Assembly: GCF_032884065.1 (NCBI RefSeq)
Contig: NW_027062660.1
Location: forward strand, 1 to 64,000
Origin: Artemia franciscana
Taxonomy: Eukaryota; Arthropoda; Branchiopoda; Anostraca; Artemiidae
DNA length: 64,000 nucleotides
Direction: 5' to 3'
The position numbers and the translations under genes are program-made. Every line of letters starts with the position of its first letter. Within the stretch, counting starts at the first letter, position 1. Of this stretch, positions 13,195 to 26,040 are shown piece after piece. The notes under the pieces were generated by a model that saw nothing but the letters and a program-made list of their open reading frames with translations, ran no database searches and was not told the origin of the DNA.

Positions 13195-16100
13195 ATGTCT
13201 GAGATAAATATGGGTGATTTCTCTTTCCTTATGAATTCTTCTATTCTTAATTCAGTTATATTTGATCAACCAAGTAGTGCTGGTAAACAAGAGGCACACA
13301 CTTCTGACCCTCTCCTTGAATCTATGGTTAGTTCTAGCTGTAATTATCACACCACCATTGATTATTGTGATAATATTATGCCCTCACTCTCTTCAAACAG
13401 TTGCTTTAATGTTTTTTGTTTGAATGTGCGTGGGATAAGAGATAAGTGGGACACTCTTAAATCGTATCTGTGGTCTGATAATTCTTGCCCTTTTGATGTC
13501 ATAGGCTTGACGGAAACATGGTTATCTGACAGTGATAATTTTACAGCTTATGACATGCATGGTTATATTGCTATTCATGTCCCTAGAATGGTAACAAAGT
13601 GTTCTGGGGGTATTTCTTTGTTCATAAAATCTAGTATTGAATTTTGTAAAAGATCTGATCTTGAATCCTTGTTTACATCGGTGGTGTCTAATAGTAGGAC
13701 AGTTTATTCTCTTGTTATTGATCTGAAAAGCCAGGTTGCATGTGATACTGTTCGTTTGTTTTATAAGCCCCCTCCTTTTCCAACACATCCGTTCTGTGAT
13801 TTGCTTGATCAGCTTTCTGGTGTGGGGACTTTCTCTAAAAAACGGATTTGTGTTTTGGGAGACTTTAATTGTAATATGTTAAATGTTGGATCAAATGATG
13901 AATGTGACCATCTTTTTGATGTATTTTCTTCTTCTGGGCTACTTCCTTCAATTTTTTTCCTTCACGTGTTGACCCTTCAAGAAATTCTGCCACTTTAATA
14001 GATAATATTTTCACTTCTCATTCTCCTAATTTGAAGTTCTCGTCTGGTCTTGTTTTCACTGATCTTTCTGATCACTTCCCTATTTATCTATCACTATCTG
14101 TGCCTAAAACAGAGATTACTGTGGATGAGAAAGGCGAGTCTTCTTTTAGAACTTTTACAGATAGAGAAATTTCTAATTTAATACATAGTCTTCAGAGTAA
14201 TGATTGGTCTAGTGTTCTTGAAGCTAATGATGCTGATTGTGCAACTAGATTATTTTTGTGTCGTATGGGCACTCTGTTGGATAAGCATTTTCCTCTTAGA
14301 AAGAGGCCAAGGAATTTTACACCTAAATGCCCATGGATGTCTAGAGGTCTGATCAATGCAACCCATATGAAGGAGTCTTTGTTCAAGGCTGCATGTAAAA
14401 GTAAGACACAGGAAGATCTTCTGAAGTATAAACATTACAAAAATGTGCTCACTTCCTCAGTTCGTTTAGCAAAAAAGCTGTATTTTTCACGTCGAATTAA
14501 TGAGTGTAAAGGGAATTTGCGCAAGGTTTGGACTGTAATTAATGAAGCTCTCTCCCGTAAGAAACTCAAACAATCTTCCCCATCTTTTTATAGGAAAGCT
14601 GATGGATCTGTTGTGGATAAAAAATCCTTAGCAAGTGCCTTCAATTCGTATTTCACCACACTTCCCTCAGTTCTCATTCCACCCCCGAGTAGAGTAAGTT
14701 GTTTTCCTATGACAGAAAAGTCTTTTTTCCTTTCCCCATGTAGTACTACTGAGATTTCTAGTATTATTTCTCAACTTCCAAGCAGTTGTTCAGTTGATAG
14801 TTTTGGTTTGAGTAATAATGTCCTTAAAAAAATCAGTCAGTTTGTTTCTCATCCCATCTCACACATAACTAACCTCTCTCTTTCTTCTGGTTTTTTTCCT
14901 CATTTATTTAAAGTTGCTACCGTTGTACCCTTGCATAAAAAAGGTGATTCTTCTCTAATTTCAAATTACAGACCTATTTATCTTCTTCTCGTCATCTCAA
15001 AGGTTGTTGAAAAAGTAGTGTATCGTCGACTCTCTTCATTTGTATTTAGTACTAATTCGACTGCTGGAAATCCTCTCATCACTAACCATCAGTATGGTTT
15101 TCGTCCCTCATTCTCTACCTTGCACGCACTTTCTGATGCAACTGAGTTTGTGCGTGTTAATCTGGACAAGGGCTTGTGTGTTTTAAGTCTATTTCTCGAC
15201 TTTTCTAAGGCCTTTGATATGGTTGACCACAATGTTCTTCTGTCTAAACTATCTTTATTTGGAGTGCATGGAGTCCCACTAGAATGGTTTAGGTCCTACC
15301 TCTCAGAGAGATCTCAGTATGTTTTGGTTAACTGTACTTCTTCCTCTACTTTGCCTGTATTGAAAGGTGTCCCACAAGGCTCTGTGCTTGGTCCACTTTT
15401 ATTTCTAATTTACATCAATGATCTTGTTGATGGTCTTCATCCCCATGTTCACCCTGTTCTTTTTGCTGATGACAGTAACTTTTTCATTGCTGCGGTGGAC
15501 CTGCCATCTGCCACTTCTATGGCTCAAGGTCTTCTTGATAAAGTAAAGGATTGGTGCTGGTCAAATGGTATGGCTCTTAACAGCCGAAAGAGTGCCATTG
15601 TCAACTTCAGGACCCCTTACCGTATGCGAGACGTACAGGAGCCAATCACCCTGACTTTTGGGAATGATATTATACCACAAGCTACTGTGGTGAAATTTCT
15701 TGGTGTGTATCTTGACTGTTTTCTTTCTTTCAAACCGCATATAACTCACACCCGTTCCTTAATCCTCTGCCAGTCTTCAATGTTGCACCGGATTAACTCA
15801 TTTCTTCCTCCTGATATTATGGTTTCTCTTTATTATGCTTTTATTTATCCTTACCTTTCTTATTGCTGCTCTGTCTGGGGTAATACTAATAAATCTCTTC
15901 TCTGCTCACTTCAAAGAGCCCAAAATAGGGCAGTGAAGGCTACTTTTCTTCTCCCTCGGCTTTACCCTTCCTCTGATCTTTATAATGATACTGGAATAGC
16001 TCCGCTGGATCATATCATAGGTAAAAGTACCCTTTATTTTGCGCATTCTGCTTTTCTAGGTACTCTCCCACCGCCCCTACAGCAGTTTTTCTCACGGACA

Positions 16101-16289
16101 GGCTCAGGTAGGTACTTTTCTTCTTTACGTAATTCTTCTCGACGATTTACTTTACCAAAACGATCTTCTACAGCAGGCCAGAGGTCTCCAGTATATCAAT
16201 CAATTCTATTATGGAACTCCATCCCTTCGGATGTCCCTCTTTTTCTTTCTGCAAAGGCATTATTACGTCGGGTATTTCCAATTCAATAA
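13195..16289 (+). pseudogene. LINE ORF2: endonuclease and reverse transcriptase, one frameshift
   Basis: Start ATG at 13,195. The N-terminal third is an apurinic-type endonuclease: FNVFCLNVRGIRDKWD, IGLTETWLSD, GGISLFIK and LGDFNCNM are visible. At a T7 run near 13,951-13,957 one base is missing and the frame moves; it continues with SATLIDNIF and DLSDHFPIYL, the end of the endonuclease. The reverse transcriptase follows: FLDFSKAFD (about 15,196), GVPQGSVLGP (about 15,370) and the catalytic FADDS (15,462-15,476, where FADDT or YADD is usual). The C-terminus ends near WNSIPSDVP and LRRVF. Apart from the T-run indel it appears complete (~1,030 residues). No RNase H domain is visible. Confidence 0.85.
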
Positions 16290-16432
16290 TTTTTCTCTCT
16301 TTATTAATCCTTTCCTAATTTGTATGTCTCTTCTCTTCTTTTAAAATCATTTTCAGCTATAAGTTAAATCTCCTTCTAAATCTTCTATCTGTTAAATATC
16401 CTATCTATTCAATGTCCTTGTCTTATTCCAGT

Positions 16433-16433
<1 letters not shown>

Positions 16434-16486
<53 letters not shown>
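16434..16486 (+). repeat. T53 homopolymer in the LINE 3' UTR
   Basis: Fifty-three consecutive T on the sense strand, about 110 bp before the polyadenylation-type signal. The length may be affected by sequencing. Confidence 0.9.
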
Positions 16487-16487
<1 letters not shown>

Positions 16488-16597
16488 TATATATTTTATA
16501 ATAGTGTTTTATTCTTGTTCTCTGTGGTCCATTACAAGCAAAGCTTCTTGGGCCTAGTAACCACTTTACTTTTGTAATTGTTTTTTCTTTTAGTATC

Positions 16598-16627
16598 AAT
16601 AAATTGATTGATTGATTGATTGATTGA
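16598..16627 (+). terminator. LINE 3' end: AATAAA and (ATTG)n tail
   Basis: AATAAA at 16,598-16,603 runs straight into five to six ATTG units, then the resumed Helitron sequence AAAATGCCGTC. A short tandem-repeat tail in place of poly(A) is known for CR1/L2-type LINEs. Confidence 0.75.
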
Positions 16628-17718
16628 AAATGCCGTCAACTGTTTCAACAATACGTCGTTGATATGTATGCAAAATTTAAATCAGAAAGTTTGCTATTTA
16701 TCCGTCCGAATCAGACCAAGCTCCACTCTGAACAATACATTCATTTTCGAGATACAGTTGTAAATGACGGTAATACCACAAACGTTGGAAGATTAACGAT
16801 TTTACCTTCGTCATATGCTGGCAGTCCCCGTCATATGCATGAAAATGCTCAAGATGCTATTGCGTATGTTCGTCTCTATGGTCGTCCAGATTTATTTATT
16901 ACATTTACATGTAATCAATCTTGGGACGAGATACAGCAGCTTTTACTTCAAGGACAATCGGCGGATCATAGACATGACATTACGGCCCGTGTCTTCCGAT
17001 AAAAGTTGAAATCACTGAAAAACTACATAGTAAAACTTGGAAGTGTTTGGGTCTGTGCGATGCTGGATGCACTCAGTGGAATGGCAAAAACGAGGTTTGC
17101 CACAGGCACATATACTAATCTGACTACATTATAAAATTACTTCTAACAAAATTGATTATATGATTTCTGCTGAAATACCTGATGAAAATGTCGATAAGGG
17201 GTTATATGATATTGTTGTAAAAAATATGATACATGGACCTTACGGTGCACTGAACGAAAATTCACCATGCATGGCCAAGGGAAGGTGCACAAAGCAATAT
17301 CCTCGACTTATAGTATCCAACACAATTACTGGCAATGATGGTTACCCACAATACAGAAGAAGATCTACTGAAGATGGCGGTAAAACAGTAATAATAAAGA
17401 TGCGTAACGGTACCACCATCTAAGTAGATAACCAGTGGGTTGTTCCATATTCCCCATTATTATCAACAACATTTAATGCACACATAAACGTTGAATACTG
17501 TAACTCCATAAAGGCAATCAAATACTTATGTAAATACGTCAACAAAGGCCATGACATGGCAGTTTTTGGCTTGCAGTCTGAAATCAAAGATATAGACGAA
17601 ATCGTACAATATCAGGCTGGAAGATACATAAGCAGTAATGAAGCTGTTTGGCGAATTCTTTCATTTCCAATTCATGAACGTAGTCCAGCTGTTGTTCACT
17701 TAGCGGTACATTTACAGA
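16628..17718 (+). pseudogene. Helitron Rep (HUH/Y2) nuclease region, broken
   Basis: Continues the N domain after the LINE: QLFQQYVVDMYAKF, then GRLTILPSSYAGSPRHMHEN and the Rep motif LFITFTCNQSWDEI (about 16,899-16,938). CGATAA at 16,997-17,002 is a nonsense change, since the copy at 52,915 has CGGCAA. A frameshift follows near 17,040. In the new frame the HUH region reads WQKRGLPQAHILI (17,082-17,120): the first His of the family's LPHAH is Gln, and a TGA follows. The two catalytic-type tyrosines remain in AIKYLCKYVNKG (Tyr codons 17,523-17,525 and 17,535-17,537). The frame after them is open through the end of the Rep region (NEAVWRILSFPIHERSPAVV). Confidence 0.8.
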
Positions 17719-19611
17719 ATGGTCAACGTATTTATTTTCTTTCTACGCCTGCTTTTGGTGAATGTACCCAGTCTGACGTCCTTTGAGTATTTGAGAACAG
17801 TAAACGTTACTATACATGACACTTACCGTAGTGCTTGCCAAGCTCTGAATATATTGGAGAATGACCAACACTGGGATAACTACATCAATGACCCGTGCGA
17901 AACGTCAACTCCAAGTCAAATTCGTGCATTGTTTGACATCATACTAACAACTTGCTCTCCATCAGCTCCTACAGAGTTATGGGAAAAATATAAATCAAAA
18001 ATGTCCGAAGATATACTCCATCGAAAACGGTTAGAGACATCAGATATGACTTTTGATTTTACATCAGAAATTTATAACTACACTTTAGTTATTATAGAAG
18101 ATTTGTGCGTATGTATGGCAAACAAACCTCTTCAGGATTTGGGAATGCCTTCACCTAATCGTACCGCTGCTGTTTCGACATGTGTAGAATTGAATCGTGA
18201 ACAAATTTACAGTACGAGTGATCTATTGTCGTATGTACAAAATAACATTTCCAAGTTAACGTCGGAGCAAAAAGACATTTATGATACGATATTGCATTGT
18301 GTCGATAACAACGTTGGAGAAATTTTCTTTTTGGATGTGCCAGGAGGTACTGGTAAAACGGTTGTGATAAAACTGATTCTGGCATCAATTCGATCAAAAA
18401 ATGATATAGCGTTGGCAATTGCGTCGTCCGGAATAGCCGCAACGTCGCTGCCTGGTGGAAGAACTGCTCATTCCGCTTTGAAATTGCCTCTGAATTTGCA
18501 TTCTACAGAAACTCCCACTTGCAATATTTCCAAATCATCTGGGATGGGTAAAGTATTGCAGCAATGCAAACTTATTATTTGGGACGAGTGCACAATGGCA
18601 CACAAAAAATCGCTCGAGGCTCTGGATCAATGTTTGAAAGATTTACGAGGGAATTCGAAACCCTTTGGCAGCATATTAATATTATTTGCGGGAGATTTCA
18701 GGCAAACATTACCTACAATACCTAGATCAACCCCTGCAGACGAAATGAATGCTTGCCTGAAAAATTCTAATTTATGGGCACACTTAAAAACATTAAAATT
18801 AACCACAAATATGCGTGTCCGATTGCAAAACGATGACTCTGGTCAAACATTTTCAGATCAATTGCGGGCAATTGGAAACGGAAAGCTCCCAGTAGACTCA
18901 ATTTCAGGACGTATACAACTACCTGCTGAATTCTGTAATTTAGTGACGTCCAAAAATGAATTGATTGAAAAAGTATTTCCGAATATTATAAAAATAATAA
19001 ATGGCTAAGTGAAAGAGCGATTCTTGCACCCAAAAGACGTCCAAGAAATCAACAATATTGTTTTGACCAAGATTCGAGACCAGGCAGTCCTTTACAAGTC
19101 AGTCGACACAGTTTTGGAACCAAATGAGGCGGTTAATTATCCATCTGAATTTTTAAATTCCGTGGATCTTTCAGGGTTTCCACCACACGTGCTACAACTA
19201 AAAATAGGCGTACCAATAATACTATTAAGAAATATCAACCCACCAAAGCTTTGCAATGACACGCGACTTGCCGTAAAAAAAACCAATGGAAAACGTAATA
19301 GAGGCCACAATCTTGACAGGACCTTTTGAGGGTGAGGCTGTTCTTATTCCTCGCATTCCCATGATTCCAACGGATCTGCCTTTTCAATTTAAAAGATTGC
19401 AATTCCCAATTCGATTAGCATTAGCAATCACCATCAACAAAGCTCAAGGTTAATCATTAGAAAAATGTAGTATAGATCTTAATACTGATTGTTATTCCCA
19501 TGGACAATTGTACGTTGCATGTTCGAGGGTCGGTAAACCTGACAATCTATTTATATGCAGCGACAATTGGACAGCGAAGAATGTTGTAGATTTGCAAGTT
19601 TTACGCAGTTA
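17719..19611 (+). pseudogene. Helitron PIF1-like helicase region, broken
   Basis: 5'-3' superfamily 1B helicase of the RepHel protein. The link to Rep is shortened: QNGQRIYF joins directly to FLRLLLVNV, while the fragment at 59,525 keeps IGRLYTVHPNQHECFF before it. Visible motifs: Walker A PGGTGKT (18,340-18,363), motif Ia ASSGIAATSLPGGRTAHS, Walker B LIIWDECTM (about 18,571-18,597), motif III LFAGDFRQTLPTI and LTTNMRVRLQ. A frameshift near 18,995-19,010 and another near 19,290 break it. The C-terminus has ITINKAQG followed by a TAA where Gln is expected, then [20 protein letters not shown], the motif VI region, and a stop at 19,609-19,611. Confidence 0.9.
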
Positions 19612-19623
19612 ATTTGTATTGTA

Positions 19624-21628
<2,005 letters not shown>

Positions 21629-22505
21629 TATATATATATTTATATATATATATATAAAGGATAGCAACTAACAACAGCAAGAATTACATTGAGTTGCAAA
21701 AATATCGGACAGCGATCTGTGGTTAGAAAATGGAAAAGATCTTTTTTGGCATCCATGACGTCCTAAGATACTTCATTAGACTCTGTATGAATCTAAACGA
21801 CTAAAACAAAATGGCGTGCAGAAGATATCTGAAATAATGAAATATGAAAATCAAAATGAATTCTGCGTTTGGAAGAAAGTGACGGTGATGATCACACTGA
21901 ATCGTAAGCAAAGTCTCTGCTTAGAAAAGAAACAATAGTGAAAATCATAAATAGTTCAGAAGAGCCCAAATCACAAAAATGTATGACTCTCTGAAGTATT
22001 AAGCGAAAAAAGGAACTGAGGTTACACCAAAAGTTTTTCACTCAATTCAATTACCTATTAACTGCTTGGCACTGCTTTTAGCGCTGCAGAAAATGCATTT
22101 GGAGCGTCGGAGAAAATTTGTGTAGCCTGGAAAAGATATATCTCTCAGATATCACTTTTTGATAGATGTAGCTTTGCACCAGATAGCTGCTTTTAGCGCT
22201 GCAGAATATGCATTTGGAGTGTCGGATCTCAGATATCACTTTTTGACAGACGTTGCTTTGCACTAGATAGCTGCTATGGCTTCTATGACATAGTCATTGG
22301 CGCTGACAGTCCGTTGATAGTGACACATAACTCCTCCCATTTTCTATAAATTTTTGAGAATTTTGGAACTTGAAGGGGTAGAAAGTAGATAAATTGTCAA
22401 GAAGAAGTATATTTTGCACGCAACGGGGGTACATCTCGCTTGATTTTCGTATTCACTCACTGTTCTTTTTTCAGCACACTTTTAGAAAACATTTTCAATA
22501 ACTGT
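21629..22505. other. No gene recognised; partial tandem duplication at 22,073-22,273
   Basis: After a short (TA)n, 21,660-22,070 has no open frame of note. A unit containing GCTTTTAGCGCTGCAGAA, ATGCATTTGGAG and AGATATCACTTTTTGA occurs at 22,073-22,192 and again at 22,193-22,273, the second lacking ~37 bp. 22,274-22,505 shows nothing recognisable apart from the 3' flank of the exon at 22,506. Confidence 0.5.
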
Positions 22506-22603
22506 TCAGCATAAAACTAAGACAGAAAGTGAAAACCATGGGTTTACTTGATCTGTTTCAGTATGCAATCCTATTCCAAGGGTTATGTTGTCGATATTAT
22601 ATC
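22506..22603 (-). CDS. Candidate host gene, last coding exon
   Basis: Minus-strand exon preceded by a TTCTTAG acceptor (just above 22,603). The first two bases complete the codon left open by the exon at 22,782-22,953; 31 codons (YNIDNITLGIGLHTETD, then a hydrophobic end SLSVLVLC) and TGA at 22,506-22,508 follow. The other two frames stop within three codons or so. This would be the cytoplasmic C-terminus. No family recognised. Confidence 0.45.
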
Positions 22604-22781
22604 CTAAGAACATTTTTAATTTATAATTTTTATCTTATGTAAATAAAATAAAAAGCTTGAGTATTGAACTCAGTTCATCTGAGAATAGGCACTTCTTAAT
22701 AATTGGTCATTAAAAAAAGCGCACCAAAAAAGAAAACAAACTGTCAAAAAAAGAAACAAAATCAAAAACATATATACATAC

Positions 22782-22953
22782 TGTCATATAGGATCCTTCT
22801 CAACTCCCGATGTTCAATTTTTCTTTTCTTCATTTTCTTAAATAGGTAGATCCAGGCAGAAGCGGAAATAACATTTATCAATCCAGATATGCAGGCTATG
22901 TTGTACCATGTGTTATCTTCACCCTTACCAGTTGGACATCCTGGTTGTGTGTC
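22782..22953 (-). CDS. Candidate host gene, exon encoding a transmembrane segment
   Basis: Acceptor GATATTTTTTAG ends at 22,954 and the donor GTATGT is at 22,776-22,781 (minus strand). Of three frames only one is open across the 172 bp. It encodes a Cys-containing ectodomain end (DTQPGCPTGKGEDNTWYN), a ~20-residue hydrophobic segment (IACISGLINVISASAWIYLF), then the basic stop-transfer KKMKKRK. This looks like a type I single-pass membrane protein. It leaves one base for the next exon (22,506-22,603), which supplies two, and takes a phase-0 junction from 25,639-25,704. The phase fit of all three is the main evidence. Confidence 0.55.
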
Positions 22954-23258
22954 CTAAAAAATATCCCAATACGATTTTTTACTTAAGAAAACAAAATAAA
23001 AAGTTGAAGCGTTGAAGCCAGTGCATTTGAAAGAACAACCATCTATTAATAAGCTGTAACCACCATCCTTTAAATAAATCCATTATGTTACAACGGTTGA
23101 TCAGATAGTTTGTGTTAACGAACTGTAAGTAAGGAGCGACCCGGCTCAATTGTAGCTGAAACTAAAAAAAAAATTTGGATACCAATAAATTTATACGAAG
23201 AATAGGATTTCTATGCTGATTTTAAGTGTATAAGTTTTATTAAGTCTAGTCTTATCCA

Positions 23259-25499
23259 TCAAGTGTTACAATCCTGAAACAGTTTGCCTTATTTACGAGA
23301 AAAGCGAGACACACCTCCTAAAAGTCATAGAATCTTAAATCATACCATCAGATTCAGCATGTCGAAAATCGCACTGCAGAGGTTTCAAGATCCTATCTAC
23401 AAAAATAGATAGAAATTTTGTATTTTGCCAAAAGAAATATCACAGATGCCTGTTTTTATTTTTATTTTTTTTCCTAGGAATTATCAAATCAACCCAATAT
23501 GCCTAAAACATCAGAAGAAGGCTCATTGTAACGGAAAACAAAAATCCTAGTGCCCTTTTTAAGTGTTTAAAGAAATTGCTGGACAACTAGGCCCCTCCCG
23601 CGCCGCTTTCGTCCAAAATCCTCCGATCAAAATTCTGAGAAAGTCATTATGTTCATCATAACTGAATGGGAGATAAAATGGCCCCCCACAACCCCTGGGG
23701 AATGGTCCTGAAGTTATAAAATTTGTCCATTGTTTATGTATAAAATTTTTCATTGGGAGGCATGTATACATTTTTCAGTTGAGGAAGGGAGGATACGTTT
23801 TCTACAGGGTTGGTCTTTCTATGGAAAGCGAAGTTTCCAGGGGGTAAACTTTTCAGGAAAACTTTATACTGGGGGCTTTTGTCAAAATATCTATACGAAT
23901 TATCTTTATATGTCTTGCTTTCTCTTTGCCGACTCAATTTTACAAGTGGAGGTGTTAAGAGTAATTGTCTGGAGTAATTTCTTACCTTTTTTTAAATGCT
24001 GAAAAACTTTGAAGTAAAGAGTGAGCGTTGAGGAGGGGGCAAACCACCTCATATAAGTAATTATTTCTGTTTGTTTAAAGTTTTATTTTTACTCCTTACT
24101 TTCAGTTGAAAAAACTTGTTCTTTTATTTAATTTACACTTGAATCAAAGCACTGAGAGGGGGCCTTGGTTATTTTTGTGAAAAACTTTGCTCTTGGGTAT
24201 TATTTGTCCTTGTAATTCTCAAACAAGAGCAACAAAAACAGCATTTACGCAAACTAGATAGGGATTTAAAATTCAAAGTTAATTCCCATGGATTTTCGAC
24301 GTTTTTGTCTAACTAACAAACACATTCTTCCCTATCTTAAAATTTAAATTTGTACGTAGATTATACACAGAATAAAAGTGTTGTTTTGTTGATGCATTTT
24401 AAATTTACCACGTTATTGCAATACTATCATATATCGTTTAACGTCTTCCAATGCATAAGAATATCCCGTCATTCACATGGAAAATGTTACTTTTTGTAAT
24501 TAAAGCTCTAAATTAGCCTACTGAATGGTGTATGGCCTACTCACGACTGGCCCCCTCAAGACCTTTCAGAAATACCTCTTAATAATGCTTAAATTTACCT
24601 CTAATAAAAAGGCACCCCATCTAAAATTGCTTACTAGGGTGGGCTTGAAAATGAATAGTCTTGTTCCAATCTAACGTGGTGTTTTCATTAAAAGATCTTG
24701 GAAATAACTCTTAATAGGGCTCAAATTTACCTTTAGGAGCTGCCCCTCTACCTCTAGAATGAGCTCTTATGACTTTCAGGTCTTTTTTCTAATACACACT
24801 TGTTTTTTCTTGCATTTTATCCTATAACAGGTTTTTTAGGTTTTGTTTTCTCCGTTGTTGAGTTTTAGCTGCTTTTTCTGTGTTTTTAATAATGCTTAGC
24901 AATTTTGCTTTTCATTAATAAAATTTGTATTTACAATAGTTTGTATATTTAGATTTAATTTCTTAGGAAAAAACCAATACATTTCACTAATACAATTTAA
25001 GTATCATGCAGCCAATGCACATAGGTATAACCATCCAAAAATGCCCTTAATATAACTAAAATTCTGCGTAGTAAAGAGGAAAAGGACAAACTTTTGATCA
25101 TGTATGAAGGCAAACCATATTCTAACCATAATGGTGCTCTTGCTTTTATTTCATCTCTGGCAACGATAGTCAGTTATTACAATCACAGAAAACCCATAAT
25201 ACATTTAATCTTACTGGGATGCGCGAATAGGGGATTCTCCTTGCCTGCAATAGATTATTCCATAGAATCTTTGTCTCAAATCATAGTATTGGAAAGGTTT
25301 TCATAGTCCAGATCCCTGTTCCATTGGACGGACAGGCCCTTTGGAATAATAATGGGGACACAATTTGTAGAACATAAACGTTCCTTGAAAAAACACATTT
25401 GAAGAAAATTAAGTCACTTAAAGTTTTATGTAACACCAATGTATGTACTGTCATTACGTAACACAAATGTGTAGAACCTCCTCAGTTACAAGCAAGGGT
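23259..25499. repeat. Large direct duplication D1, copy 1 (inside a host intron)
   Basis: About 2.2 kb, mostly non-coding, matched by 31,193-33,708 at high but clearly imperfect identity. Both begin at AGTGTTACAATCCTGAAAC and end at CCTCAGTTACAAGCAAGGGT. Copy 1 lacks a ~300-bp block found in copy 2 at 31,908-32,207. Short open frames in it are damaged differently in the two copies and I see no protein family. It lies within the 2.7-kb intron between the exons at 22,782 and 25,639. Confidence 0.8.
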
Positions 25500-25638
25500 T
25501 GTTTTAGGAATATACATTTGATGATCCTGAAATTGATATGTCTCTTTACTTTTCTTTAAAAACCTCTTTTCAGTAATTTTATTTTAATAATATAAAAAAA
25601 GGAAAAGTAAAACGAACAGAAAAAAGAATGATATTTAC
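25500..25638. other. Intron sequence, nothing recognised
   Basis: AT-rich sequence between the end of D1 and the donor site of the exon at 25,639. Confidence 0.4.
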
Positions 25639-25704
25639 CGTAGCATTTTTAGTTGTATCTTCAGTTGTAGGTTGTACCAAGACATGTAGCATAATCGACT
25701 GCAT
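25639..25704 (-). CDS. Candidate host gene, upstream exon
   Basis: 66-bp minus-strand exon: acceptor TTTTCATCTTCGTAG above 25,704, donor GTAAAT below 25,639. In the frame that joins in phase to 22,953 it encodes MQSIMLHVLVQPTTEDTTKN-AT, a Thr-rich stalk with a possible N-glycosylation site. A second frame is also open, so the exon rests on splice signals and phase. Its ATG is probably internal, as no signal peptide follows it. I could not find exons further upstream. Confidence 0.4.
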
Positions 25705-25896
25705 CTACGAAGATGAAAATAAGGAATAAAGGATTGAAAAGACAACAAAAAAAAGCTAGACAACTAAAAATTCAGCCTTGAGATCAGCCTTGTGAACTTC
25801 TCTCTAGCAAGTACCAGTGTTTAGGAAACCAGGTTTTGGTTGACGATATAGCTTCCAATTTAAGATCTGTGTCTTGTTTTTGTTTCTTAGCCTAGA
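25705..25896. other. No gene recognised
   Basis: AT-rich intron-like or intergenic sequence ending in a pyrimidine-rich stretch and TTTCTTAG just before the small ORF at 25,897. Confidence 0.4.
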
Positions 25897-26040
25897 ATGT
25901 CCCATCCTTGTAACAAATGCTACAAAAAATTTGGAGCTGGGTCATTCCAGTGTTCTAAGTGCAATGCTTGGTTCCACCCAGCTTGTGCTGGCATCACAAA
26001 AAGTAATTGCCTTAAAAACCCTAAATTGTTATGTCTATAG
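25897..26040 (+). pseudogene. PHD-finger-like mini-ORF, probably a LINE ORF1 remnant
   Basis: 47 codons from ATG to TAG: MSHPCNKCYKKFGAGSFQCS continues KCNAWFHPACAGI. The C-x2-C, C-x2-C, W-F-H, C spacing is the first part of a PHD-type zinc finger, known at the N-terminus of several invertebrate LINE ORF1 proteins. The finger is incomplete, as the last Cys pair is not reached in order. A LINE-type 3' end follows at 26,290-26,376, supporting an internally deleted element. Confidence 0.5.

Larger units (their letters stand above)
10738..16627 (+). mobile_element. Full-length non-LTR retrotransposon (LINE, Jockey/CR1-type) nested in the Helitron
   Basis: 5' UTR 10,738-11,083; ORF1 11,084-12,019; a tandem-repeat inter-ORF region; ORF2 13,195-16,289 with endonuclease and reverse transcriptase; 3' UTR with a T53 run, AATAAA and an (ATTG)n tail. 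Comparison with the uninterrupted Helitron copy at 52,500-52,570 gives both edges: GGATGAA is left of the insert and AAAATGCCGTC right of it. The 14 bp GACAATTATATTTT present in the other copy is missing here, so the insertion seems to have deleted rather than duplicated its target. Only one frameshift is seen in ORF2, so the copy is fairly young. Confidence 0.9.

Noticed and set aside
23559..24002. Open frames in D1 such as 23,730-24,002 and 31,651-31,920
   Set aside because: Short, on either strand, differently damaged in the two copies, and without protein-like features.
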